From Lepidostoma basale (lineage: Eukaryota > Arthropoda > Insecta > Trichoptera > Lepidostomatidae): a DNA stretch of 64,000 nucleotides. How positions within the stretch are numbered: position 1 is the stretch's first letter; each line of letters begins with the position of its first letter. The notes beneath the pieces are model-generated. The model saw nothing but the letters and a program-made list of their open reading frames with translations. It had not been told where the DNA came from and made no database searches. The DNA lies in assembly GCA_022606425.2 (NCBI GenBank), contig JAHDVF020000997.1, forward strand, positions 186,001-250,000. The letters run 5' to 3'. The position numbers and the translations under genes are program-made. Positions 40,445 to 51,285 of this stretch are shown here, piece after piece.

Positions 40445-40900
40445 TACGAGTATATATGAGAATGACATGTTTTCCCCTTCTAAGACATTAAACTAACCCA
40501 CTAACTAACTAACCAGCACGCCGTCTCCCCGAAGGGATAGGCAGAACGAATGGACTGCCACACTTTTCTTTCCCGATATATTTCTCTCGCTTCCTCAACA
40601 TTCATACATCGTGTCATGCATGCGCGAAGATTTCTCTGACTCCTTACGTGGCCGACATTCAATATTTGATTTATTTGATCGTGCAACGTTTTCCTCGGTC
40701 TTCCACTATTTCTAGTTCCATTTATATCGTTAACATATATTTTTTTTACCATTCTTTCTTCATTCATTCTCTCCATATGTCCAAACCATCTTAATAATCC
40801 TTTCATTATTTTGTTCCTAACACCATCATTTGCACCGCATTCACTTCTTATATTTTCATTCGACACTCTATCATACACGGAGTATTCACTCGTCTAAAAG
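40445..40900 (-). mobile_element. RTE-TTAG LINE next to FB-A stub
   Basis: 40445-40492 is an FB-A left arm ending CCTTCTAAGACATTA. From 40494 the minus LINE runs from the tail (AACTAACTAACCAGCACG) through CMTRCMNVEEAREIYRERKV, GRPRKTLHDQINQILNVGHV, GLLRWFGHMERMNEERMVKK to MYDRVSNENIRSECGAND, 125 codons open. Confidence 0.75.
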
Positions 40901-40934
40901 TATACATATATTCAGAAAAATATGAAAGGAAAGG

Positions 40935-41055
40935 GATTGAGGTTAGTGTCTGTCTGTTGATGCCACCAAGCCTGGCGAGACCGTACTCTGTCGGAATAAA
41001 GACAAAAAATATCGTTTTATTTAAATGTAACTAAATTATTCACTAGATAATTTTT
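40935..41055 (+). repeat. FB-C single arm
   Basis: CTGTTGATGCCACCAAGCC, TGGCGAGACCGTACTCTGTC then AATAAAGACAAAAAATATCG. GAAA is changed to GAGA and helix III is broken. Confidence 0.55.
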
Positions 41056-41099
41056 ATATTCTTCTATCTGGCATTCCCCTCGTTATATTTCCTTTATAT

Positions 41100-41488
41100 T
41101 CCTGTGTATGATAGAGTGTCGAATGAAAATATAAGAAGTGAATGCGGTGCAAATGATGGTGTTGTGAATAAAATAATGAAAGGATCATTAAGATGGTTTA
41201 GACATATGGAAAGAATGAATGAATAAAGAATTGGAAAAAAATTATATTTTAACGATGTAAATGGAACCAGAAATAGAGGAAGACCGAGGAAAACGTGGCA
41301 CGATCGAATAAATCAAATATTGAATGTCGGCCATGTGAGGAGTCAGAGAAATTGACGCGCGTGCATGACACGATGTATGAATGTTGAGGAATCGAAAGAA
41401 ATATGCCAGGAAAGAAAAGTGTGACAGTCCATTCTTTCTACCTACCCCTTCGGGGAGACGGCTTGATGGTTAGTTAGTTAGTTATATG
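41100..41488 (+). mobile_element. RTE-TTAG LINE 3' end
   Basis: YDRVSNENIRSECGANDGV, NKIMKGSLRWF, then with stops GRPRKTWHDRINQILNVGHV and the GCTTGATGGTTAGTTAG tail. Near-identical to 7998-8404 over most of its length. Confidence 0.75.
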
Positions 41489-41883
41489 TCCTTTAAATTT
41501 GCTAACTTTTGCATAAAAACATTGTTTATTTAAAATATTGTATGCCCTTTGTGATACATGGAGTACTCTATGTATTTGGAATGTTGATTTCAGGGCAAGA
41601 TGCTCCAGAATTTCCTAATTTCACAAAATTTGTTTACTCCCCCAGAAAATTTGAAAGAAAATCCCGCATCGGGCTGTGGACTTACAACGCTTTAGCAAAC
41701 TTTGGACAACATTTGCTGTAATTTAAAATTTTCCTCGTTTATTCGCCACATCCCATCCCCGGGGAGATGTCTCCTACTCTACTAGGTATATCAGCCCAGT
41801 GACGTGCACTGGTCTTTGATATTAAAAAAACAATCGTTATCGGGTGTGGCAAGTTTTATTCTCAAACTGCCTAGTTAAATATT
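41489..41883. other. Unique DNA
   Basis: A 70-codon frame (41509-41721) has no known motif. At about 41810 CAGTGACGTGCACTGG resembles a hAT terminus, alone. Confidence 0.3.
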
Positions 41884-42005
41884 TTCGTATTGTTTCTTGA
41901 ACAATGATGTAAAATTCCATATTAAAATTATATTATTGATGAAAGCGAAACATGTACCTCGCATAAAATATATTGAATCTTCTAGATAACTAATATTGTC
42001 ATTAA
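41884..42005. repeat. FB-A, rearranged
   Basis: Reversed tail (TTGTTTCTTGAACAATGATG) is followed directly by GATGAAAGCGAAACATGTAC and the right-arm end (AATCTTCTAGATAACTAAT). The left arm has been lost. Confidence 0.5.
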
Positions 42006-42054
42006 TATTTACTGTATTGTCAGAATATTATTTTTATGAACTGTTAAATTTACA

Positions 42055-42294
42055 GTTTAGTTTCGAAGATGTGGTCAGATGGGGACGTCAAAGACGGCGA
42101 TACTGGCATCAACACGTAAAAAGGATGAGCTCAAATAGGATACCACACATAGCTCTCCATGGAACGCCAAACGGACAACGCCGACCAGGAAGACCCCCGA
42201 AACGGTGGAGAGAAAGCTGGAGTTCAGCGTCTCAAGAGAACCCGCCTGAAATAACAGACTCCTGAGTCTACCAAAAGTGAAGAAGAAGAAGAAT
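42055..42294 (+). mobile_element. LINE-GRPP in FB-D, 11-bp target duplication
   Basis: TTAAATTTACA at 42044-42054 and 42295-42305. Reads EDVVRWGRQRRRYWHQHVKR, GRPPKRWRESWSSASQENPP, EITDS and stop, then GTGAAGAAGAAGAAGAA. A 240-bp 5'-truncated copy. Confidence 0.8.
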
Positions 42295-42326
42295 TTAAAT
42301 TTACAACACTGTTACATTATCACAAT

Positions 42327-44026
42327 GCATTCGGGCTTCACAAAAAAGTAAAGGAAATATCTGGGACAACAAGGAAGGCTACACCTACATGTCTGATGGA
42401 CGATTCCAATAAATTAATATTGGTTGAAAAAGAAATCCTTAAGACATGGGAAGATCACATTGAAAAGTTATTCAAAGATAATAGAACTGACTTCACAATT
42501 GACGGTGAATTAGAGGGACCCTCCATCCTCAGATCTGAAGTTATACATGCCATCAGAACTTCTCCTAACAGAAAAGCATGTGGTCCTGACGAAATCCCTG
42601 CGGAATTATTGAAATTGATTAATGAGGAAAATATTCACTACCTGCTGAGGCTATTTAATAAGATTTATGACACAGGGATTATCCCCCAAGAATGGCTGAA
42701 ATCGATATTTGTCACCTTACCTAAGAAGCAGCACCCAAAGAATTGTAATGACTATCGCATGATTAGCCTAATGAGTCATGTACTAAAACTGTTTCTTAAA
42801 ATTATACATGCCCGAATAAGAAACAAGTGCGAGCAAGATCTAGATGACACACAATTCGGATTCCGAAATGCATTCGGAACCAGAGAAGCGCTACTGGCAG
42901 TCAATGTCCTGCTACAGAAGTGTCGAGATCAACGCAAAGAGGTGTTTGCATGCTTCATCGATTATGAAAAAGCGTTTGACAGGGTAAGGCACACGACACT
43001 CATGGAGATGCTCAAAGACTGTAACATTGACTCCAAAGACCTGAATTTCATAAGAAACCTCTACTGGTGTCAAACGGCAAAGATCAGATATGGAAGTGGA
43101 AATACAGAGGCTATAGCTATACAAAGAGGAGTTCGACAAGGTTGTATTCTGTCACCTCTATTGTTTAATCTGTACTCCAATAAAGTTTTCCAAAGAACTC
43201 TAGAAAACTCTAGCCTTGGAGTGAAGATCAATGGAGTCGTTATAAATAATATCAGATATGCTGACGATACAGTCATATTGGCTGAAAGTATACCTGATCT
43301 CCAAGAACTCCTAAATAAGATTGACACGGCTGGAGAAGAATTGGGTCTGACAATAAATGTCGCTAAGACCAAGTGGATGTCGTTTGGAAGACTTGATTAT
43401 TCTGGATCATCTTTGCGACTAAAAGGAGTAAATATCGAAATGGTTGACCAGTTTAAATATCTCGGCAGTATCATTACTAAAACACTCGACCCAGATACAG
43501 AAGTAAAATGTAGAATAGAAGTTGCACGTGCTGCATTTAATAAGATGAGACCCTTCTTCTGTGACGATAATTTAAATCTTAAACTTCGACAAAGAATGAT
43601 AAAAGCTTACATATGGTCAGCTCTATTATACGGAAGTGAAACATGGACTCTAAAAGTGAACGTAATGAATCGGTTAGAAGCATTCGAAATGTGGATACAC
43701 AGAAGAATGCTTCGTATACCTTGGACCGAAAAGGTCAGTAACGTCGAAGTACTTAGGAGAGCCGGAGCCAAGAGAGAGCTGTTGTCGAATGTCAAAGTGA
43801 AAAAGGTCTCATATTTGGGTCACGTGCTGCGTGGAGAAAAGTACCGCCTCCTCCGACTTATATTGGAGGGCAAGATAGAGGGAAGACGGGAGTTGGCAGA
43901 AAACAGATGTCCTGGCTGCGCAACATTAGAGAGTGGACCGGAATGAGGACGGTGGATGACCTGTTTCGGGCAGCGCAGGACAGGGAGGTTTTCGCCGGAG
44001 TGATCGCCAACGTCGGGGGGACCTGA
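42327..44026 (+). pseudogene. RTE-clade reverse transcriptase, 5'-truncated, one frameshift
   Basis: Open from the insertion edge; the first ATG is at 42396. Counting from it: ACGPDEIPAELLK (61-73), RMISL (121-125), FGFR (154-157), motif A FIDYEKAFD (187-195), GVRQGCILSPLLFN (245-258), catalytic YADD (288-291), KTKWMSF (about 324-330), FKYLG (353-357), then GSETW and the post-palm GHVLRGEKYRL. A frameshift near 43885 diverts the frame; the original one resumes as QMSWLRN and ends at TGA 44024-44026. It would copy RNA into DNA at the nicked target. The amino-terminal endonuclease is missing, so it cannot act alone. Confidence 0.9.
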
Positions 44027-44049
44027 CACGGCACAGGAAGAAGAAGAAG
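42327..44049 (+). mobile_element. RTE-GAA retrotransposon, 15-bp target duplication
   Basis: TTACATTATCACAAT at 42312-42326 and TTACATTATCAGAAT at 44050-44064 (one mismatch) bound a 1723-bp, 5'-truncated element. It carries most of the RT domain and ends GGGGGACCTGA, a short 3' stretch and a (GAA)n tail. Lack of the 5' half (endonuclease) fits target-primed reverse transcription that stopped early. The small number of frame breaks suggests it is young. Confidence 0.9.
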
Positions 44050-44247
44050 TTACATTATCAGAATTGTAACTTTTCATCTTTTTAGAATGCAAAGACAGCT
44101 AATTTGCACACTGATGTTGGCATCATCAGAATTTATAAAAAACTCAGTTGTTTGTTACACCTTATAATGCCAACATCGGTTGGCAAAATGTCTGTAGCGT
44201 TATTCTTAAAAAGTGGATGGTAAAAAATATTATATTATAACAGTGTT

Positions 44248-44400
44248 AATACGAATGAATTCGTCAGTTTTCTAGAAGTTTTATTATATTTTATGGGAAT
44301 GATATGTTTTACCCTTCTAAGACATTATCGATTGTACCTTAGAATGGCGATTATGTATTAATTATTTAATATGGAGTTTTACATCATTGTTCAAGAAACA
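44248..44400 (+). mobile_element. FB-A short copy with 14-bp target duplication
   Basis: ATTATAACAGTGTT (44234-44247) and ATTATAACAATGTT (44401-44414), one mismatch. The element begins AATACGAATGAATTCG and ends TTCAAGAAACAA. The centre and ribozyme halves are decayed (ATGTTTTACCCTTC). Confidence 0.75.
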
Positions 44401-44449
44401 ATTATAACAATGTTGTTAATTTAACAGTAAATAATGTTGAAGTGTCACA

Positions 44450-44680
44450 ATGCAATTTAAAAAACGCACATTTAATAATGGTGAAGTAAGAAAAATATAT
44501 CTTCCTTTAGAATTGGTTATTTAACTTCTGTAATTTATTATTTCCTGAACAGTATAATTTGAAATTTCTAGCAAGAAATTTCAAATTACAACATCAATAC
44601 TCTTTTTAATATTAATGAAAAGGTCTGGTTTTAAGAAATTATGATATAGAATACAATAGATGTTTTTACAACATTTTGAA
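44450..44680. other. AT-rich DNA with small dyad
   Basis: TTGAAATTTCTAGC and AAGAAATTTCAA form a short dyad near 44560-44590. Nothing else recognised. Confidence 0.3.
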
Positions 44681-45485
44681 TGTATACAAATACTTACGAC
44701 CACCATGTCTGACAAATTTTTGGAAGTTGTACAAACAAACAAACAGACCATCACGCCGTTTCCCCGCAGGGGTAGGCAGAGAGAATGGACCGCCACACTA
44801 CTCTATCCTGGCAAACCTCTCTAGCTTCCTCTACATTCATACAACGAGTCATACACGCACGTCGATTCCTCCGACTTCTAACATGACCAACCTTAAAAAT
44901 TTAATTACTTTGGTCATGCCATGTTTTCCTCGGTCTGCCTCGACTTCTTACCCCATTTATATCATTATAGTATAAGTTGTATATATGTTAATATGTAACA
45001 ACACACTTTACATGTTATTTTCAACCTACACAGTAGCGCCATCTATGAAGATTAGATTTAATAAGACAATAGATGTTCAACAACATTTTGAATGTATACA
45101 AATTCTTGTAGACAAATACTGGATTTCACCCATTGCGGATAAATTATTTTTATTTTACAAGGATTAATTGTATCTCAATAGAGACGAAGATGCAGTTTTC
45201 TGGAAACAGAAGGTGGTGGCCGAGGCGCTTACAGGACTTATGACCTGTCATTGGTTGGGTTGAGCGATCGCTTCACGTTTAACAACATTCCCCATTCCGC
45301 CGTTATGACCACCACGTCTGACAAACTTTTTGAAAACGCCTCGGCCACCACCTTCTGTTCCCAGAAAACAATTTGCATCTTCGTCTCTATTGAGATACAA
45401 TTAATCCTTGTAAAATAAAAATAATTTATCCGCAATGGGTGAAATCCAGTATTTGTCTACAAGAATTTGTATACATTCAAAATGT
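44680..45485. repeat. REP-B' palindromes interrupted by a LINE
   Basis: A minus/plus composite of variant B': GACCACCATGTCTGACAAAT and AATTTTTGGAAGTTGTA at the left, split by a LINE (44732-44973), then a palindrome centred near 45325, whose arms mirror from TGTATACAAATTCTTGTAG through ATTGTATCTCAATAGAGACG to CAGAAGGTGGTGGCCGAGGC. Confidence 0.65.
44732..44973 (-). mobile_element. RTE-TTAG LINE, (GTTT)n subfamily
   Basis: AAGTTGTA flanks at 44724-44731 and 44974-44981. The minus strand reads NGVRSRGRPRKTWHDQSN-like, GHVRSRRNRRACMTRCMNVE, EAREVCQDR, a YPCGETA-like end and a GTTTGTTTGTTT tail. Confidence 0.75.
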
Positions 45486-45509
45486 TGTTGTATAAATATA
45501 ACTGGTACA

Positions 45510-45885
45510 TGCAGGCAAAAAATTGGAGAGACATCTCCAGGCGAAATCTAGTACTGTATGATTTGCATAGACTTTCACAGTACATTAATAAAGGTTTTCT
45601 GCTTAATGCTTTCTAATCTTAATATAGATGACGCTAGTGTAGAGTGAACATAAAAATGTGAAAATAGGTGTAGAAACCTACCATATATACAAGTTCCAAA
45701 AAGTTTGTCAGACGTGGTGGTCATAACGGCGGAATGGGGAATGTTGTTAAACGTGAAGCGATCGCTCAACCCAACCAATGACAGGTCATAAGTCCTGTAA
45801 GCGCCTCGGCCACCACCTTCTGTTCCCAGAAAACAATTTGCATCTTCGTCTCTATTGAGATACAATTAATCCTTGTAAAATAACA
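45510..45885 (-). repeat. REP-B' unit
   Basis: From ACATCTCCAGGCGAAATC through ATAGATGACGCTAGTG and AAGCGATCGCTCAACCC to TCTATTGAGATACAATTAAT. Same orientation and variant as 15958-16302. Confidence 0.65.
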
Positions 45886-45892
45886 ATAGATG

Positions 45893-46015
45893 TTGTATTT
45901 TATGGGAGTGACATATTTCGCCTCTTCAAATCTGTCGAGAATAAAATCCGTAGTTGTTTATAAACCCGAGCTGATACAATATAGATGTATAGATTTATTT
46001 GTTTGTCTTGTTTTA
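45893..46015 (-). repeat. FB-A long-form fragment
   Basis: TATTTTATGGGAGTGACATA and TTTCGCCTCTTCAAATCTGT then AAACCCGAGCTGATAC match the left arm and internal part of the long FB-A at 37652-37996. Confidence 0.5.
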
Positions 46016-46019
46016 TTAA

Positions 46020-46994
46020 TACCAGGAGTCGATTAAATTGATTGAACGTTTTCACAATTAATATGATTTGTGACAAATAAACATGATACAATATACCGAC
46101 GCGCGCTACTGCATACCTTGCCGTACTTTAAGGGCGATGTATTCCCACTGACAATTGAATGATACGAATTCTGTCGAAGCGGCAGCAAAGGTACCGGGTA
46201 TAAATATGGAATATCAGTATAGCACACAAGCTATGTTATGTACCCAATGGGAGTATAAAATTAAGAGTAAATCTCGCAAGGACCAGAGAAGAGATCCGGT
46301 TGTTTGAATATGCGTATCTGAAAAAGAGCAATCACACAGTTTCCGGAAATTCGGTTGGTAATTTTTTATTATCTAAGATGAAAGTATACGAATCTACCCT
46401 TATTGAAAACATACTAAATGCTAAAGGGTTTACATCTCATAAGCATAGTAATATATTATACACCATTATAAAACGTCAGATTTTAAAATACTATATATTT
46501 TTTCCATGGTTAAAATATAAATATTTACCAGCGGACACGGCAGACGTTTTCTGAAGCTTGTCTGCTATTTCAATATGTTTTGTCGATGAATAATACACTC
46601 AATACGTATGTAATTGTGTTACATGCCATACATGGAATATCGAAACACAGCGAACAGAATTTTAAATCTACGCGACGCTACAACGCAAGTGATTTGCATG
46701 CTCAAACACAGAATTCGACATCAGCGACATCTATGATAAACAAACATAACTATGAATTATTCTCATAAAATCAATTAGTCATGAGCTTTCTGTGTTTTAA
46801 CGGTCACCTACCGAGTCCAATTGTGATTGTAAACCATCAAACTCCACTCAAACACACACATTAAAAAAAATCTAAATCGGTCTAACAGTCTAGAAGGAGT
46901 TCAACTACATACGCCCGTGCATAAGAATTATATATGTAAAGATATATAACTAATTTTTACGTATTTATGAATTTACATAATACCAACTTATTGA
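46020..46994. other. Unique DNA, TATA-like site, repeat end
   Basis: GGGTATAAATATGG near 46197 is a good TATA box, but no supported gene follows (the 84-codon frame 46300-46554 lacks known motifs and its first codon is TTG). About 46865-46950 (ATCTAAATCGGTCTAACAGT, ACATACGCCCGTGC) resembles a common arthropod transposon terminal block of uncertain class. Confidence 0.3.
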
Positions 46995-47310
46995 AAGTTA
47001 AGGCATTAACACTGTGGAATTCCATAGTAACCTACTTTGAGAATTAAAAAAACACTGTTTAAACCACTTTTTAATAAAAAAATAATAAAATACACGACAT
47101 GTTTCAGAGGATACCTCCATCCTCAGGTGTAAAAATATAACAAAAACTAAACAAAGAAAGACTAATAAAAAACGCCTTATAAATTCGATACAAAAATTCA
47201 AAATTAAAAATTAAGTTGGGCTATTTGTTATAAGCAGGTACTAACAATTTTTTTTTACCAGTAAAATTATAAATAACATTAAATAATAATAATACATGAT
47301 GATAATATAA
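46995..47310 (-). repeat. FB-E, best ribozyme-bearing copy
   Basis: CACTGTGGAATTCCATAG and AAACACTGTTTAAACCAC (shared with FB-K and 52150-52200) lead to the minus-strand ribozyme-like motif at 47091-47131. The interior 47140-47300 matches 2940-3079. Single arm. Confidence 0.65.
47091..47131 (-). ncRNA. Hammerhead ribozyme-like motif, near-consensus
   Basis: Forty-one bases on the minus strand: helix I UACAC with GUGUA (5 bp), core CUGAGGA (plus 47119-47125), one U, helix II of five pairs including one G-U wobble (GGAGG-UAU-CCUCU with register G-U, G-C, A-U, G-C, G-C), GAAA, self-complementary helix III ACAUGU, cleavage-site C at 47096. All invariant hammerhead bases are present. The loopless helix III implies that it would work best as a dimer, as proposed for the minimal hammerheads of Penelope-like elements and some satellites. 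Confidence 0.6.
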
Positions 47311-48004
47311 TTTAGAAAAAACGTACATTTAAAAAGATATAATTTATATAGAAATTAATAAATGATTAATTTGCATTTGGTTGGGAATGGGAGCTTGGGA
47401 GATTAAAAGTAGAATTTATTCTCTACTCGTAGTTTCTCGACACTTTGTTTGGACAATGTTACAGTTTCAAGAACATAAGTACCAACTGGCAGAACACAGG
47501 CTTGTTTATACATAAATATATAATGTTTTAATTGCTTAAAAAATATATTTCCTCTTCCAATATGATTAAGTTTTCATGTACTGTATATTGTTTTATCTCT
47601 ATCCTTTAATTAACTATAAGAAAGACAATCCCACTGAGCGGAATATTTTAAGAGGATTGTTATCAATAAACATTCGAGCTTGAACTACATTATGTACTAC
47701 CCTTTCAGGAGCCGAAATTTGGCTTTGAAAATTTTACATTTCACTTAAAATTTTCATTTCACGTAAAACTGTATAATTAATTTTGTCGGAATTGTCGCCG
47801 CAGTCCGCCCATCCTGGGTTCCCAAGGATCCAGTAATTACCGGAAAGCTTTTAGCAGAATTAGTCCAAACTTGGACCGGGCCCACCACGAAAGAAAATTT
47901 GCCAATCAAAAGTGAAGCGGAGCGCGGTGGTCCGTTTCATACAAGTTACACGACAAAATTCTAAGATTTTTTTTAGTAATATATGTTTAATTTTTATAAC
48001 ATGT
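47311..48004. other. Unique DNA
   Basis: No feature recognised; about 47790-47950 has balanced composition but no frame. Confidence 0.3.
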
Positions 48005-48204
48005 ATATTGTACAACAGGTCGTTTGAACCCAATTACTAAATACAGTTTGTTTTAGCTATTATATTGTGTGTTACATCTTAATGAAAGTGATTTTAAAAA
48101 AAATGATTGGAACAACCCTTCGGGGCGAATGAAACTAGTTCGTCTATTTTTTCTTTTCTTTTTTTACATTTTTGAATTACATTTCATCTTTAAAATTTTT
48201 AACA

Positions 48205-49835
48205 AATCTCTTCTAACAGGACAAGCCCCTTTTTGCTCAAGAAAGCTAATGTTTCTCCCATATTAAAAAAACCTCAACTAGATTCCGAAAATCTTAGTAA
48301 CTTCCGGCCCGTCTCAAATCTACCTTTCATCTCTAAAGTTCTTGAAAAAATTGTAGCCTCCCAAATTTCTAATCACCTTGCGACAAATAATATTTTGTCT
48401 AAATTACAATCCGCCTACAGACGTTTTCATTCAACGGAGACGGGATTGCTTAGAGTCATGTCAGATTTAGTACTGGCAAACGAATCGGGCAAATTGGCAC
48501 TGCTTTCCCTTCTGGACATGAGCGGTGCGTTTAACACAATTGATCACTCATATCTTATCCAACGATTAGCGATCACGTATGGTTTTAGAGGTAATGCCAT
48601 AGACTGACTAAATTCATATCTGTCGGATCGTTCACAAGCTGTGCAGCTAGCAGGTAAAAAATCCTCATTTACTAATATCCAATCTGGTGTGCCACAAGGC
48701 TCTGTTTTAGGACCCCTTTTATTTATCATGTTTACGAATGACGTTGCCAAAATAATCGAATACTTTGGCCTCCTCTCACATTGCTATGCTGATGATCAGC
48801 AACTTTATTTTTTCTGCAACCCTGATGACACCAAACATCTTACGTCAATAACTGTCAACTGCATTGAAGCCATATCCAGATGGATGGCATCAAACAAACT
48901 TAAACTAAATCCATCCAAAACGGAATTTCTCTGGACTTCTTCCGCAAAGCGTCAACATCTTACCGATCATTCCTCAATTTCAACAGCTGACAATGATATC
49001 GTTCCCAAAAACTCCACAAAGCTTCTTGGTGTTTATCTTGACGCAAATCTGTCTCTAAAATCCCAAATTAATAACACGGTCAGCGCTAGTTTCTTCCACC
49101 TAAGACGATTAAAATCCGTCAAAAGGAGTATTCCCCATGACACTTTCAAAACTCTTGTAAATTCCTTCGTTGTGTCACGACTTGATTATTGTAATGGAAT
49201 TCATGCAAACATTCCAAAACAACAAATAAACAAACTTCAATCTGCGTTCAATGCAGCAGCAAGGCTCATTAAAGGCATTCCAAAAAAGTCACATATAACA
49301 CAACATCTCAAAGAACTTCACTGGCTTAAAAGTCCAGAAAGAATCCAGTATAAACTCTGCTGGACAGTCTTCAAAGCGCTACATGGAATGGCACCAAGTT
49401 ATATATCTGAACTCTGTATAACGGACAGCCTAAATTCACGGAAATCCACACTTCGCTCGGCAAACTCCTCAGCAATAGGAAGATTAGTTGAGCCGAAGCG
49501 TTGCCCCAGTACAAATTTCGGGGATCGAGCGTTCGCGGTAGCCGGTCCATCAGCTTGGAACAATCTCCCTTCACACCTTAGATGCATAAATGATCCGACA
49601 GATTTCAGATCTAAATTAAAAACCCATCTTTTTCATATTTCATACCCAAGTTAAACATTTATACTTTGTTCTACTATACTTTTAAACCGATCGCTTTTTA
49701 AGCGGTCACATTTAGATTTTTAGATTTAAAACACGTCTTAATGCGCCCTTGAGGTGATTACATCACAAAAACGGCGCTTTAAAAGTTAGCATATTATTGT
49801 TATTATTATTATTTAATTATTTATTATTACTAGTG
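48205..49835 (+). mobile_element. L2/CR1-like LINE, 5'-truncated
   Basis: Begins within the RT (a NKSLLTGQ-like segment) and runs to a 3' end with AAACGGCGCTTTAAAAG and a (ATT)n tract at about 49795-49830. The GCGCTTTA...(ATT)n end is usual for L2-type elements. Repeat P sequence lies just upstream (48005-48060). Confidence 0.8.
48233..49654 (+). pseudogene. L2/CR1-like reverse transcriptase with one TGA
   Basis: Frame of 473 codons interrupted only by TGA at 48605-48607, where relatives usually have tryptophan (W..SYLS.R). The listed start is a TTG; the true frame continues upstream after an indel near 48230. Motifs: NFRPVSNLPFISKVLEK, motif A LLDMSGAFNTIDH, GVPQGSVLGPLLF, catalytic YADD, NPSKTEFL, LLGVYLD, then RRLKSVKRSIP, NAAARLIKG, and the carboxy FGDRAFAVAGPSAWNNLPSH with THLFHI. 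Motif A has N in place of the usual D in AFD. Endonuclease absent. Near-intact, so a recent arrival. Confidence 0.85.
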
Positions 49836-50904
49836 ATACTACTGATATTATTAGAATTAGGCGTTCATACGACATTAACCGGTCTATGATATATTTGATT
49901 TAGAAAAACAAGAGTAAAATAAAGGTGTACGTTCAAAATTGTGGAAATGTATTTAAAAAAAAAATTCCAAAAGACACGGCATGTTATATATTTATGTAAC
50001 TCTCTATCAGGAAAAGAAAAAAAAGGGTATTCAACAATCTCTTGACAAATTCGTAAAGAAGATTACAAAGTCCTAATTCGTTTCGTTATTCTATTATGTT
50101 TGTATGAATGTGATTGATCAAAAAATATGTAACTGAAAATACTCATCTAAGTGGTGTTTTTTTTATATGACCTCTTATTTCGTACATTCAAATTTCGCAC
50201 ACATTTTCAGGATCAATTAAGTGCGAAAGTCGAGGGCCGCCTGTAATCCACTTAGTTTTCGTAAAGCAGGACACTGTGCAGTTCCACCTTGTTTTGTGTC
50301 AAAATATTTGTTTGGTTAATAGACAAAACCTTGTTTTGTGTTTGTCTGTCGCCCTGGAAGCCCATTGAATCCTTTCTTTTTCAAATCCTTTAAATATGAC
50401 TTGTTTTGTTTTCCGAACAAAGTGTCTTTAAACTCCCAAGAATCGGCGAGTTTTCTTAAATAAAAGTTAGGATTGGTCGTAAAGGGAAATTTCTTTTCCT
50501 TCCTTTTTTAATGAGAGAAAGTTTGCATAATAATGGTATTAGTTTTCTCATTATTTATATAAGTACTCGATATTCTCCATTTTTATATATTCACGGTCAT
50601 TTTTCCAAAATCAAATAGTAAAATTAGTTGTTGCACTCATGGCACGCTAGAATTTCTCAACGAATACTTTCTTTGGTAGCTATATTATAATTAGACTATT
50701 CGTATAATTTACAAACAAAAGGGTAAACACAATAACGAATATAAGAAATCCTTCTTACTTATGTACATATAATTGAAATAACAACGCTGTTTACATTCCA
50801 CTTTAATCATAATATTAATAGGCAAAAACGAATGTCATCAAGAAAGAGTACGAGAATATTTTGAATACAATAGAGCGATAGAGGAATACTTCTTTGAATT
50901 TTGT
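49836..50904. other. Unique DNA
   Basis: No gene, RNA or repeat recognised. Confidence 0.35.
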
Positions 50905-51285
50905 TCTGATTATTGTTGTATGATAGAAGACTATTAGGAATTTCTTGGAGAGACCACATTACAAATGAGGAGGTTCTCCAAATAATCAAAGGAGGAAGGC
51001 ACCTGCTCAGGAGCTTGTCCGAAAGGCGTGCAAGATGGATCGGCCATGTAATACGACAAGATGGACTCTTGCAAGCCATAATGGAGGGTATGACCGAGGG
51101 GACAAACTCTAGGGGACGCCCACGCCGAGAGTACCTGGAGGACCTGTTGGTGGACGTGGGCTGCTCATCATATGCAGATTTCAAAAGAGCCGCACAATAC
51201 AGGGAAGAATGGAAGAGAAGAATAAAGGAAATTGCTGCAAACCAATCCTAGGATTGAAATCAGAGAGAGAGAGAGAGAGAAAGAG
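50905..51285 (+). pseudogene. LINE-GA carboxy end with (GA)n tail
   Basis: Reads LGISWRDHITNEEVLQIIKG, SERRARWIGHVIRQDGLLQA, IMEGMTEGTNSRGRPRREYL, CSSYADFKRAAQYREEWKRR and a stop, then GATTGAAATC and (GA)n at 51263-51285. Open over 112 codons. Paired with the copy at 23828-24205. Confidence 0.7.

Larger units (their letters stand above)
42015..44450. repeat. FB-D variant host of three insertions
   Basis: Pieces 42015-42054, 42306-42326, 44065-44247 and 44415-44450 join into one FB-D variant: AACTGTTAAATTTAC, ACTGTTACATTATCA, then GTTGGCATCATCAG, TAATGCCAACATCGGTTGGC and AATTTAACAGTAAATAATG. The ribozyme halves are degenerate. The three inserts each have their own duplication. Confidence 0.7.

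Noticed and set aside
41509..41721. 70-codon frame between a LINE tail and FB-A
   Set aside because: No motif and no repeat or gene context; likely chance.
42396..43946. The RT frame as a host gene
   Set aside because: It is bounded by a 15-bp target duplication and a (GAA)n tail, so it is a truncated RTE copy.
46300..46554. 84-codon frame downstream of a TATA-like site
   Set aside because: First codon is TTG, no recognisable domain, and no consistent promoter-to-start spacing.
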